Origin: Niabella ginsenosidivorans
GTDB lineage: Bacteria; Bacteroidota; Bacteroidia; Chitinophagales; Chitinophagaceae
Length of the DNA stretch: 64,000 bases
Direction of reading: 5' to 3'
Assembly (NCBI RefSeq): GCF_001654455.1
Contig: NZ_CP015772.1
Span: 2,294,001 to 2,358,000, forward strand
Each line of letters begins with the position of its first letter. The stretch's first letter is position 1. Of the stretch, positions 1-9,146 are shown in pieces. The position numbers and the translations under genes were made by a program. Below the pieces are notes generated by a model. The model saw only the letters and a list, made by a program, of their open reading frames with translations, searched no databases and was not told where the DNA came from.

Positions 1-204
1 ATCGGCAATCACCCCCTTTTTGGTAACGGTTTTATCAATCCAGTACCAGTAACAGCCCAGTCGCACATCCCGTGGCGGTTTTCTGAAACCCGCTTCGAGT
101 GCAGCAGTATCCCTATTACTAACAACGCTGTCCCCGAAACGGTTTGTAAAAGCGCTTAAGAAAAGCAGGGGCAAAAAAATAAAACTCAATCCTGTTTGCT
201 TCAT
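1..204 (-). CDS. GH106-type alpha-L-rhamnosidase, N-terminal part only (cut by window edge)
   Basis: A minus-strand reading frame starts with ATG at 204 and stays open to base 1, giving 68 residues. It begins with a hydrophobic signal peptide (about residues 5-20). Residues 48-66 (RLGCYWYWI, then KGVI) match the N-terminal GH106 signature also seen at the start of the mature enzyme encoded at 19198-22365 (GCYWYWL, EGVIKDL). GH106 enzymes remove terminal alpha-L-rhamnose in the periplasm or outside the cell. The start lies 15 bases after the stop of the preceding GH106 gene, so the two are probably co-transcribed and may be tandem paralogues. The catalytic part lies outside the window, so activity cannot be judged. 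Confidence 0.75.
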   Translation of the reverse strand, partial: MKQTGLSFIFLPLLFLSAFTNRFGDSVVSNRDTAALEAGFRKPPRDVRLGCYWYWIDKTVTKKGVIAD

Positions 205-219
205 TATTGTTCTTTTTAA

Positions 220-2670
220 TCAATTCACTTTTAGTTGCTGATAACGGAGCGTTACGGGGCCTAACAAGCCCGCCGGCACCAGTGGAGAATTTTTATTAAA
301 ATAAGACCACGGAATAAAGGTTTTGCGCTCTTTTGAAGGACGCGGTTGTCCGTTGGTGGCCCACTCCGGCAAACCTTTCATCCTTGGCAAGCCGTTCATG
401 GCCGGAGTGCCGTTATTTTCAAGCATTGTCCATTCAAAATCTGCAGGATATTGTTCATCGCCAATAAGGCGGTTCACCCAGGTGTTTGTAACAGCAATCT
501 TAACAGTGTTTTTCCCCGCTTTCAACAAGCGGGTAATGTCTGCCTTGAAAGGCGGCGACCATAATATACCGGCTTTTTTACCATTAATTTCCAAGCCGGC
601 CATATCATATACCGTTCCCAAATCAATCAGGATCCGTTTATCAGATGCGAGGTCTTCTTTTTTTATCGTGATGGTTTGTTCATAAACAGCTGTGCCCGAA
701 AAATATTGGACGGCTTTGTTATGCTCTTTGCTGAAATCGACCAACTTATTCCATTTTCTTGTAAACGTTTTTTCATTTGTTTTAGGATGAAAAGTAATTA
801 TCCACCTATCTTTTAATGCAACAGGTTCTTCATTCAAAACGGCTACTTCCGGTTGTTTGAAATAGGTTGTTTTTTGTGCAGGAAAAACAATAAACATTGA
901 TTGGTCTTTATCCAATTTAATCGTTACAAAAGTTGAATCGCCCTGTTGTTTCCATTGATTGGTTTGTTGAATTATTCCGCGGTAGGCATCCCACAATTCA
1001 GGCACAGCATTCTTTACAGGAAAGGCTATTGTTTTTTCTGTTGCTTCATTTGTGTTGCGCACAAAAAAGATCTCTGCTTCCGGCGTGCTGCGCTGTAATA
1101 CATTAGCGGTACGAACAATGAACGTTCCCTGCTGCAAAAGCATCTGGCAACGGGCGAGGTACGTGAAAAACGCTTTGCCGGGTTCCAACCATGTTTGTGT
1201 GCGGCTGAAATGTGTTCCGTAATGCGCAAAGCTCCAGCCGGGCTGGTAGGCATCACTCAAAGGGTTATGCGCCCAGGAGTGAAGAAAAAATTTGTTAATG
1301 CCGTAAGAAAAGCCCATATCGGCAGGACGTTTCAGCATAGCCGGTGTTTCGGTAAACCTGCAGGCGGCCTCCATGCCAGTAAACGCTTCAGCTGCCACAA
1401 TGCGATGATCATTTTTTGCAGCAGCAGTTGCAAAGCTTCCTTCACCGGAGGGTTCGGTACTATGCACCCAAAATTCAGTAGCAGGTATATCAGCAATTCC
1501 TATCCCTTCAGTCCTATCAAAGGGCGCCTCCCAAATACTGCCATAAGGTTCCCATGCAAATTGAAAACCTGCTTTGTTTACCATGTCTTTTCCAAGCTGA
1601 AAACATTGCAAAAACAAACGATTGATTACTTCTTTATAATCGCTGAGAAAACGATTTGTTTGCGATGAAAATTTTTCGCCAGCAGGATGAATGCCATGCA
1701 TTTCTTCATTAAAAATACTGTCGCCGCGCTCGTATGCTAAGATTACCTGTACAACAGGATCATACCCTTTCACCTTAATAAAATCGTTACGGAAATTTGA
1801 TGACCAGTTCTGATCCCTTGCCTCATAGCTGTCTACCCATATAATGTTGAATGTATTGCCAATATACTGACCCAATCTTTCTTCCAGCGGGTTCAGTACA
1901 TTCTTCCAATGTGCAATGGTTGCTTCCGGATTCATTTTATCGGCCTCCAGCGAAGTGGCCTCTACATCTTCCGGTACGGGATGCGTGTGTATGAGACTGG
2001 GATAATACCCAAAGCGGTAAATTTTCCATTTACCCGCAGGCGCCGCCCAATTTAACCGGTCATTGCTGAATTGATCAGAAATGTCCAGTACATCGCCTGC
2101 AGCAACGCCCTTGCGCAGCGGCACCGCCATAACGGCGACCTCTTTATAATAAGGAGCGGCAACCTCATTCATTTTTGGCTTTGGTAAAGTCACATTCAGC
2201 TTTTGATTCCCTTCAATGATCGTTGTGCTGAAGCCTGCTTCCTGCATTCCTTGTTCGGGTTTGATCCATGGTCCGCCAGTGGTAGACCATCCCGGAGAAT
2301 TATGTATCCCCACTGTCATGTTCAGGCTTTTGGCTTCCGAAAGCGCCAGTTCCAATGCTTCCCAATAGGCTTTGCTGCGGTAATGTTGCTGCGGCCAGGG
2401 ATTCATGGCTGTATCCAGCCAGGATGGCGCATTGAAAATAATAACACCCCCCACTCCTGCCTCCTTCATGGCATGAAGATCTTTAACAACTCCTTCTTTG
2501 GAAAAGTTGGAACCCATCCAATGCCACCAGGCATTGGGACGGTATTCTATGGGAGGATCAGAAAACTTTCCAGCTAATGACCGAAGGGTTTCCGGAGGAT
2601 AGTCTTGGGCCAAAATGGTGTTAACCGCGGAAAAACATACGAATATCAATAAGTAACTGATCTTTCTCAT
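220..2670 (-). CDS. GH106 alpha-L-rhamnosidase, exported
   Basis: 816 residues with a clear signal peptide ending near residue 21 (NTILAQ). The mature start carries the GH106 opening with WWHWMGSNFSKEGV, followed by a (beta/alpha)8-like region in which DSYEARDQNW (about residues 280-290) matches the conserved DSYE..QNW block of the family. The last 150 residues form a beta-sandwich typical of the C-terminal jelly-roll (LDLGTV-like, INGKKAGILWSPPF). It is shorter than many GH106 proteins (900-1100 residues). The family releases terminal L-rhamnose from pectic or other glycans. It sits between a small frameshifted ORF and a second GH106 in the same orientation, at the distal end of the PUL. Which rhamnosidic linkage it cuts cannot be told. 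Confidence 0.9.
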   Translation of the reverse strand: MRKISYLLIFVCFSAVNTILAQDYPPETLRSLAGKFSDPPIEYRPNAWWHWMGSNFSKEGVVKDLHAMKEAGVGGVIIFNAPSWLDTAMNPWPQQHYRSKAYWEALELALSEAKSLNMTVGIHNSPGWSTTGGPWIKPEQGMQEAGFSTTIIEGNQKLNVTLPKPKMNEVAAPYYKEVAVMAVPLRKGVAAGDVLDISDQFSNDRLNWAAPAGKWKIYRFGYYPSLIHTHPVPEDVEATSLEADKMNPEATIAHWKNVLNPLEERLGQYIGNTFNIIWVDSYEARDQNWSSNFRNDFIKVKGYDPVVQVILAYERGDSIFNEEMHGIHPAGEKFSSQTNRFLSDYKEVINRLFLQCFQLGKDMVNKAGFQFAWEPYGSIWEAPFDRTEGIGIADIPATEFWVHSTEPSGEGSFATAAAKNDHRIVAAEAFTGMEAACRFTETPAMLKRPADMGFSYGINKFFLHSWAHNPLSDAYQPGWSFAHYGTHFSRTQTWLEPGKAFFTYLARCQMLLQQGTFIVRTANVLQRSTPEAEIFFVRNTNEATEKTIAFPVKNAVPELWDAYRGIIQQTNQWKQQGDSTFVTIKLDKDQSMFIVFPAQKTTYFKQPEVAVLNEEPVALKDRWIITFHPKTNEKTFTRKWNKLVDFSKEHNKAVQYFSGTAVYEQTITIKKEDLASDKRILIDLGTVYDMAGLEINGKKAGILWSPPFKADITRLLKAGKNTVKIAVTNTWVNRLIGDEQYPADFEWTMLENNGTPAMNGLPRMKGLPEWATNGQPRPSKERKTFIPWSYFNKNSPLVPAGLLGPVTLRYQQLKVN

Positions 2671-2674
2671 CCTT

Positions 2675-2829
2675 TTATTTTTTTATTTGTTTACGTATGA
2701 ACAGCGCCATCTCGTACGTTATACCGGGTTCTGTTTCTATGGTGATGTGTTCGCCCTGGTATAGCCCTGCGCCAATAGCCACGGCTGCAAGCAACAGAGC
2801 AGCAAAAAAATAGTTATTTTAAGCTTCAT
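2675..2829 (-). pseudogene. Small membrane peptide ORF with single-base frameshift
   Basis: An ATG at 2829 begins MKLKITIF and then runs off frame at a T7 tract (minus strand; A7 at 2804-2810). One extra T would restore a 51-residue peptide: a short charged N-terminus, a hydrophobic helix (about residues 7-24, AALLLAAVAIGAGLYQ) and a polar tail ending IRKQIKK at the TAA at 2675-2677. As written, the frame ends after 30 codons. The stop lies just before the downstream GH106 start. I do not recognise the peptide. It may be a true pseudogene, a slippage-regulated ORF or a sequencing error. Confidence 0.5.
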
Positions 2830-2893
2830 TTTTTTTACTTACAAAAATGATGATGGGATTTGTTCAATACATCATCGTATTTTTTTCTGTTCA

Positions 2894-4825
2894 TTAGTTA
2901 TAATACCCTTGTTCAATTAAACCAATGAAACCCAGCAAGGCGCCCCAGTGATAGAATTTATCGCTGTTTCTTACATCATCACCCTGCCCGGTAGTGGCGT
3001 TATAATTTTCAAACACATACCTATCGGCAGTCCATGATTTCAATAATAAGCTCTTCGATTTTTCAGCCAGCTGCCGGCGCACATCGCTGATCACCGGGGT
3101 ATTATAGTTCCGGAGTCCCATATAGACCAGAAAATTAAGGGGCGCCCAAATGCGGCCTCTCCAATATGTATTTTCCTTAAATGCAGGATCGTTTCTAGGT
3201 GTAGCCGGTATCACCCATTCTCCCCAAAACTCGTCCGGGTTCAACAGGTGTTTCTGTAACATGTCTTCTGCCTGCTTATTAGTAGGAAGTCCGGCCAGTA
3301 GTGGATAAAAATTTGTTGGCGATGTTCTTGGGCTGAATGCTTTTGTATCCGTTCGGTAATTGTAGTAAAAAGAGGTTTTATTGTCCCATAAACGATGCAG
3401 GCGGGCGGTATAGGCATTTGCCCTTTGGCGCAGTTCTTCCGCATCTTTACGTTGCCCTAATTCATCGGCGATCCTGGCCAGAAGGTTACAGTCCATAATA
3501 TAAAGACTGTTGAGGCCTACATCATTTAGCTTTTGCTGGTGCCGCTGTTTGTCAAAAGGAACACCTTCATACATCTGTGAATTGTCTAGCCCCGATTCCA
3601 ATGCCCCACCAAAGGTTTCATTTACTCCGTCAAATTCCCACCAGCGGTAAGTAACCGGTTCAAAGGGCGTACTACCCCAGCACAGGAGACCATCGGTTTG
3701 CCTGTTTTGATCCCACCACCTGTTCCATTTCAGAAAATCATCGTATAATAATTCCAGGAACCATTTTTCCTTATACTTCTGATAAATATTCCAGGCGGTA
3801 AACGTTCCCACAGGTGGCTGAGAACGATCGCGCGACTTATAATTACTTTCCGTGTAAAAATTAGGAACAAAGCCCTGTTCGGTTATTCCCCGCGTAATTT
3901 CCACTGCATTGGCATAGGCCAGTGCTTTATTGTCTGTAGACAACATCAGCGAAGCAAAATAAGTGTCCCAGCAAAACAATACAAAGCCGCCCAAAGAAGG
4001 ATTATTGCTCCACCCTACATTCCATATCCGAGATACCGGTGTAATCACTTTATTAATGGTAGGATCATAAATATTATCCCATCCCAGCACATTTTGCATG
4101 GCGTTGTATTCCTCATAGCTCTTACCGTATTTATTTTTGTTAGACAGCACAAAATAATGATAATGCGCGTCCACCCATTGACGGGCCTGCTTTGCCGTAA
4201 GCGCTTTTCCGCAGGTAATAACTACAGGCTGATCTGCAGAAAAGATCATTTCCCCATTCTTATTTTCAATAAAGTCGCCCAGTACCTTTCCCGTCAGCTT
4301 CAGCGTTGTATCGGCAAGCGTCTGCATTGTAAACGTGTTATTCTTTGTGCTGATGGTATTGGCCCGTTGCCAGAGATTCTTTACGGACACCACTACTTTT
4401 CCTCCCCTGGCGTTTTCTGCCTGCGGGGTGATGATGACCACATTGTTCAGGCCCTCGGCTGCGCTTTCTACCCGCAGCTTCAGCCCATTCCATAAAGCGG
4501 TAATATCCGTATAATACCCATCATAGGAATGCGCACCAGGCCGCATCTGCGCCGAGCCTTTTTCTCTGTCGCCAATAAAAAACTGATCCACCCGTTTACC
4601 ATCAGACGTGGCCAAATGAATGTCTACCCCCAACCCATAAGGAAGCAGCACATGGCGCAATACCGATCGGGTATCCCAGGTATTCCACCCCTTTGCTATA
4701 GAGCGCTGCAGTTCATCATATTGCTTACGGGCCGAAGCGGTATTGATCTTATGATCCTGTGCCTGTAATGCAGCGCTGATCAGCCATAGCAGTAAAAAAC
4801 CCATCATACATTTTCTCATCATCAT
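2894..4825 (-). CDS. MGH1-like / GH63-type (alpha/alpha)6 glycosidase, exported
   Basis: 643 residues with a signal peptide (ending AALQAQ). An N-terminal beta-sandwich of about 230 residues precedes an (alpha/alpha)6 barrel. Family marks are FCWDTYFASLML (about 270-285), YWRGRIWAPLNFLVYMGL near 560, ENYNATTGQGDD near 600 and HWGALLGFIGLIE at the end. These are the blocks of mannosylglycerate-hydrolase/GH63/trehalase-like enzymes, which invert alpha-glycosidic bonds. It overlaps no neighbour and lies 28 bases after the GH2 gene. In this PUL it probably removes an alpha-linked sugar from an oligosaccharide in the periplasm. The sugar is not predictable. The first three codons are ATG, so the exact start is uncertain by two residues. 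Confidence 0.8.
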   Translation of the reverse strand: MMMRKCMMGFLLLWLISAALQAQDHKINTASARKQYDELQRSIAKGWNTWDTRSVLRHVLLPYGLGVDIHLATSDGKRVDQFFIGDREKGSAQMRPGAHSYDGYYTDITALWNGLKLRVESAAEGLNNVVIITPQAENARGGKVVVSVKNLWQRANTISTKNNTFTMQTLADTTLKLTGKVLGDFIENKNGEMIFSADQPVVITCGKALTAKQARQWVDAHYHYFVLSNKNKYGKSYEEYNAMQNVLGWDNIYDPTINKVITPVSRIWNVGWSNNPSLGGFVLFCWDTYFASLMLSTDNKALAYANAVEITRGITEQGFVPNFYTESNYKSRDRSQPPVGTFTAWNIYQKYKEKWFLELLYDDFLKWNRWWDQNRQTDGLLCWGSTPFEPVTYRWWEFDGVNETFGGALESGLDNSQMYEGVPFDKQRHQQKLNDVGLNSLYIMDCNLLARIADELGQRKDAEELRQRANAYTARLHRLWDNKTSFYYNYRTDTKAFSPRTSPTNFYPLLAGLPTNKQAEDMLQKHLLNPDEFWGEWVIPATPRNDPAFKENTYWRGRIWAPLNFLVYMGLRNYNTPVISDVRRQLAEKSKSLLLKSWTADRYVFENYNATTGQGDDVRNSDKFYHWGALLGFIGLIEQGYYN

Positions 4826-4853
4826 TGTTATTGTTTATATTTCTTCAAAAAAA

Positions 4854-6683
4854 TTATTGGGAGAGCTGCTGGATGGTCTCCCGGTTTATTTTTTTTATTT
4901 CCTCCTCACTAACCTTTGTTAGCTCCCGGTCGTAGGTCAACAACCCGTTGACTTCGCCTTCTACATCCGTCATTTGTGTATAAACCGCCGCGGAGAAACG
5001 GTTAATCGATTGCAGTATACGGGCATATTCCTGATACTTCAGCAACAGTTCTGACGGGCTATGCAGCAGAGTATCATAACCAAAATTTTCGCCGGATTGC
5101 CACAAATGCCCTTCTACGGCATAGCCGATGCCACCATATTCGCCCAGTACGTTGGCTCGGCCGGCGTCATACAGGAACAATTCGGGCTCCGGATAATGAT
5201 GCAGATCCAACACATCACCAGTATGGTAAAAATTGCCCCCCGAAGCGGGGTTGAGCAGGCGCGAAGGATCATACGCCCTGGTCCACGCCGCTATCTTTTT
5301 GGTATCGAATTGACCCCAGCCTTCATTGAAGGAAATCCACATCACAATACAGGGATATGGCTGCAATGCATCAATGATCTCATTCCATTCCTTCAGGTAA
5401 TTTTCACGGGCCCTGAGCGTTATAGGCGCTTCTTCAACTCCCTCATCTACATATTCTCGCATATAATCCCTGGTTTTCCGCCCCCAGTTATTATCGCCAC
5501 TGGGCATATCCTGCCAAACCAACATTCCTATACGATCACAATGCGTGTACCACCGTGCCGGTTCTACTTTCAGATGTTTTCGGATCATATTATAGCCCAT
5601 GGCTTTGGCTTTCTGTATATCGAACATGAGGGCTTCATCTGTGGGGGCCGTATATAACCCGTCGGGAAACCAGCCCTGGTCAAGCGGTCCAAACTGGAAC
5701 AGATTGCAGTTATTTAATTGCAGGCGCATAATGCCTGACCGATCCCGGCTGGTAGAAATCTTACGCATGGCGCAATAACTCTTTACCTGGTCCGCAAGCC
5801 GGCCCTGACTGTACAAATTAATTTCCAAGTCATAAAGAAAAGGAGCATCGGGCGACCACCATTTGGCAACAGCAACGGGAATATTGAGCGTTTCGGCGGC
5901 CACCGCCCTGAATGTGGACAACAGCTTTCCTTTATCTGATAGCTTTACTTCTATATAATCTCCGGCTGTTATGCTTGTTGTATTTGCTACTACTGAAATC
6001 GTACTACGGTCTATATCAGACCCGATCTTTAAATTGGTAATATACTTGCTGTTCACAGGCTCCAGCCATACCGTTTGCCAAATGCCGGATACCGCCGTAT
6101 ACACAATATTAGCGGGTTGGCTTACCTGTTTACCCCGGGGCTGAAAGTGCCGGTCAGTAGGATCCCACACCCTTACCGTAAGCTCCTGCTCACTGGAAGT
6201 AAGATAGGGAGTAATGTTGAAGCTGAACGGTGCGTACCCGCCTGTATGGCTGCCAATGTGCAGACCGTTGAGGTAAACTTCCGCCTTCCAGTCTACCGCA
6301 CCAAAGTGCAGCAACACTTCTTTGTTTTTCCAGGATTTGGGTATTTTAAATGCACGGTTATACCATAATTCCTGTGTACTCATTACGGTGCCCTGTATAC
6401 CGGAAAGGCCAGATTCTACAGCAAAGGGCACCAGTATTTTTCGGCTATACGCGCCTGGCGCTGCCCGCCCGGCCGGTGTAATGGCAAAGTTCCATAGCCC
6501 GTTGAGGTTCATCCATTCCCTGCGTTCCATTATCGGCCTTGGATATTCCGGCAGCACGTGCTGAGGGTTTACCTGTGCCGTCCACCGTGTTTTTAACCGG
6601 CTGCCTGCCGGCTGCCATTGTGCGCTTAAAGCAGAGACCAGGGTTAAAAAAAAGCCGGCTAAAAATGAGTGCTTCCACAACAT
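4854..6683 (-). CDS. GH2 family beta-glycosidase, exported
   Basis: 609 residues with signal peptide (ending ALSAQ). The domain order is the usual GH2 one: sugar-binding jelly roll (about 45-210, with LNGLWNF and EVYLNG), an immunoglobulin-like domain (215-310) and a TIM barrel (320-600). The acid/base is probably Glu454 in SFNEGW and the nucleophile Glu515 in VLGEYGG. GH2 covers beta-galactosidase, beta-glucuronidase, beta-mannosidase and related retaining enzymes, so the substrate is open. It lacks the long C-terminal domains of LacZ-type proteins. It is one of two GH2 enzymes here, and the other (14696-16858) is a lipoprotein with a different C-terminus, suggesting separate linkages. Confidence 0.88.
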   Translation of the reverse strand: MLWKHSFLAGFFLTLVSALSAQWQPAGSRLKTRWTAQVNPQHVLPEYPRPIMERREWMNLNGLWNFAITPAGRAAPGAYSRKILVPFAVESGLSGIQGTVMSTQELWYNRAFKIPKSWKNKEVLLHFGAVDWKAEVYLNGLHIGSHTGGYAPFSFNITPYLTSSEQELTVRVWDPTDRHFQPRGKQVSQPANIVYTAVSGIWQTVWLEPVNSKYITNLKIGSDIDRSTISVVANTTSITAGDYIEVKLSDKGKLLSTFRAVAAETLNIPVAVAKWWSPDAPFLYDLEINLYSQGRLADQVKSYCAMRKISTSRDRSGIMRLQLNNCNLFQFGPLDQGWFPDGLYTAPTDEALMFDIQKAKAMGYNMIRKHLKVEPARWYTHCDRIGMLVWQDMPSGDNNWGRKTRDYMREYVDEGVEEAPITLRARENYLKEWNEIIDALQPYPCIVMWISFNEGWGQFDTKKIAAWTRAYDPSRLLNPASGGNFYHTGDVLDLHHYPEPELFLYDAGRANVLGEYGGIGYAVEGHLWQSGENFGYDTLLHSPSELLLKYQEYARILQSINRFSAAVYTQMTDVEGEVNGLLTYDRELTKVSEEEIKKINRETIQQLSQ

Positions 6684-6725
6684 GATATTCGCTCTTTACG
6701 ATTTCCTTTTTTATTTACCGATGTT

Positions 6726-8780
6726 TCAGTTATGGTTTACAAAATCTTTTTTAAGAATACCTGCTCCTTTTATAGTAAGTGATTTCCATTTTACCGGCAG
6801 GGCTGTTTTGCGCTGTACAATTCCCTGATCACTGATTTGCAAACCGCCAAAACCAAAGATGACCGCCTGCAACATGCCACCCGCCCCTGTAGCAAAATAG
6901 GGATTGGTGCCTCCCTGTGTTTCTGCCAGTACTCCAAACGGCGGCATTTCATTGGGCTTATAACTTTTCCGGAACAACTCATCCGCTTTCCGGGCATTTC
7001 CTAAACGGGAATAGAGGGTAGCCAACGTAGCATTCCCCATCGCCGGGCCTTCAGGAGACATTTTCGGTTCGTAATAGCTCAGATCCTTTTCAATCTGTGC
7101 TGTGTCTGAAACAATCTCCAAAGGATAGGCCAGCAAGTTCACATCTGCCTGTTTAATATCCACCCCGTTATAGCTTGCATTTTCACGTGTTACCCCGTTA
7201 GGAAATTTAAGAATGGGAATATTATCCGCTACATGGTTCCAGTCGGAATTGGGTTGAATGCCGAGTTCTTTCGCTGCTTGAGTGGCATAACGCAGCGTGG
7301 TAATAGCAATACCATTGGTAAAGGCATTATTGTCTATATTCTCCTGCCATTCATTGGCGCCGATAACGTTGTTGATCTCATAGTTCCCCGGCCCTTTCCG
7401 TTCTACGCGGCTGGCCCAGAAATCAGCTACTTCTTTCAGTATAGGGTAGCCGCGCTCCCGCAGCCAGGTTTTATCTTTGGTAACCTGGTAATACTTCCAG
7501 AAAGCCCAACCCACATCACCGGTAATATGATGCTGGAAAGGACCTGTAAGCGCCCAAACGGGCGTATCTTCCGAACCTCCATCTGAAGACTCCCAGGGAA
7601 ACATCGCCCCTTTATATCCGTGTGCAAAGGCATTTTGCTTTGCAGCATTTAACCGCTGAAAACGGTATTCAAGCATTGACTTTGCGATATTGGGATGCAA
7701 TACCAGCAATGGCGGATACATCCACAATTCGCTGTCCCAAAACACATGGCCATTGTAACCAAGCCCGGACAAACCCATGGGCGAAGGACTATAGGCCGTA
7801 CCCGCGCGGGAAAAGGAATATAAATGATATAATGCGGCATGAATAGCACGTTGTACTTCTTCATCACCTTCCACTACAATATCACTTTTCCAAAGCGCTT
7901 CCCAGGCTGCTTCATGTTTTTCCAACAAGCGTTGTATGCCCTCCAGGTTGGCAAAAATGGTGAGCCGTTCCGCTTCATTGTGCGGATCTTTATACTGTAC
8001 GGTGGATGTGGCAGAAGCTACAATCGCAAACCTGTAGGTCTCGCCCGTTTTTATTTTTTTGCTAAAACGCATCAGATGCCGGTTATAATCCCAATCACCA
8101 TGCGTAACTACAGGCTGCTGATTGCGTGGTTCGGGAAAAATGATGCTGCTGCTGGCCGCCAATGTTATTTTGCCTGAGGGGCTTTTGGCAACGGAAGTCA
8201 GCAAAGGAATATGTGGATCAATTTCGCTGTACAGGTTTCTTATTTCCCGCAAATGATCCGGGGCTTCAATCATGCTTGAAGCAGCAATTACTACCTCTTT
8301 CTTTGCCTTTATTTCCACCACGGCCAGGGAAGTATAGGGCAGATGGCGCAACGACATCAGTTTATGCGTTATGTGCGCATCGGCTATATCAAAATCCGTG
8401 ATCAGTTCAGCTTTTTTCATATTCAACGACTGGCGGTAATTGAAAATATTATCCTTTGACGCAGATATTCCATTAATGCTAAGGCTAAGATTGATATGAT
8501 TGAATATTTTAAGAATATTGGAAACCCTGCCCCGCTGGTAATAATCATATACGCCATTCATCACCACGTCTTTCACTTGCATCGGTTCGGGCGATGATAC
8601 CAACCCAATCATGCCGTTGGCTACGGTAATACCATAATAGTTATTAGGATCAATATTCGATGCAGTGATGGTCCACCCATCTCTTAACTGTGCATGAATC
8701 TGAACGGAGCTGAACATGAGAAAAACGACTATCGTTCTTTTAATAAGTGCAGTACCATACTGCGAATGGTTTAAGATCAT
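6726..8780 (-). CDS. GH65-like glycosidase, exported
   Basis: 684 residues. A signal peptide (about 15-30, ending QIHAQ) follows an unusually long polar N-terminus, so a later non-ATG start is possible. The beta-sandwich N-terminal domain is followed by an (alpha/alpha)6 barrel. The block GYNGHVFWDSELWM (about 341-354) and the catalytic loop GANEWQENIDNNAFTN (474-489) match GH65; Glu477 aligns with the general acid. The sequence resembles the hydrolytic branch of GH65 (glucosylgalactosyl-hydroxylysine glucosidase and kojibiose-hydrolase type) more than the phosphorylases, and an exported location fits hydrolysis. It probably releases an alpha-linked glucose or similar unit from the PUL substrate. 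Confidence 0.82.
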   Translation of the reverse strand: MILNHSQYGTALIKRTIVVFLMFSSVQIHAQLRDGWTITASNIDPNNYYGITVANGMIGLVSSPEPMQVKDVVMNGVYDYYQRGRVSNILKIFNHINLSLSINGISASKDNIFNYRQSLNMKKAELITDFDIADAHITHKLMSLRHLPYTSLAVVEIKAKKEVVIAASSMIEAPDHLREIRNLYSEIDPHIPLLTSVAKSPSGKITLAASSSIIFPEPRNQQPVVTHGDWDYNRHLMRFSKKIKTGETYRFAIVASATSTVQYKDPHNEAERLTIFANLEGIQRLLEKHEAAWEALWKSDIVVEGDEEVQRAIHAALYHLYSFSRAGTAYSPSPMGLSGLGYNGHVFWDSELWMYPPLLVLHPNIAKSMLEYRFQRLNAAKQNAFAHGYKGAMFPWESSDGGSEDTPVWALTGPFQHHITGDVGWAFWKYYQVTKDKTWLRERGYPILKEVADFWASRVERKGPGNYEINNVIGANEWQENIDNNAFTNGIAITTLRYATQAAKELGIQPNSDWNHVADNIPILKFPNGVTRENASYNGVDIKQADVNLLAYPLEIVSDTAQIEKDLSYYEPKMSPEGPAMGNATLATLYSRLGNARKADELFRKSYKPNEMPPFGVLAETQGGTNPYFATGAGGMLQAVIFGFGGLQISDQGIVQRKTALPVKWKSLTIKGAGILKKDFVNHN

Positions 8781-8876
8781 AACTAAAAATTCAGATACTG
8801 TTAAATATATTCCATAATGGCTTTTACGATCAATAAATGCCTTTTTTCATTCGGGTGATTGCTTTTTGCCATATAA

Positions 8877-9118
8877 TTAGCCCAAAGGCGCGCCTTTATT
8901 TTGAAGCTGCTTAAAAAGAAAATAGCTGTCTGCCGGCCCTACTCCATATTTTGCAGCCAGCGCCCGGATCTGCTGCGCATGTTTTTCAGTTCATCATCGC
9001 CTGGCCATTCTTTCTGCAATTCATTTTTTATTCCGGCCGGGTAGTCATCAGCCGCTATCTGTGCCTTAGCTGCAAACAACAGAAAAATACACCAGCATGT
9101 AATACCCGCTTTTTTCAT
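8877..9118 (-). pseudogene. Small secreted protein ORF with single-base frameshift
   Basis: An ATG at 9118 starts a good signal peptide (MKKAGITCWCIFLLFAAKAQ) and a polar mature part. As written it stops at 59 codons. At the A5 tract (plus-strand T5 at 8982-8986) one extra base would join it to a second open frame (QQIRALAAKYGVGPADSYF...) ending at the TAA at 8877-8879, giving an 80-residue secreted protein. Both halves look coding and the join needs exactly one A. I do not recognise the family. It lies between the MGH1-like lipoprotein and GH65 genes, in the same direction. Confidence 0.5.
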
Positions 9119-9146
9119 TTATTTCAATTTAATCCGGTAATTCAAA

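Noticed and set aside
5061-5657. Open frame of 198 codons on the plus strand
   Set aside because: It is antisense to the GH2 catalytic domain and has no recognisable protein features.
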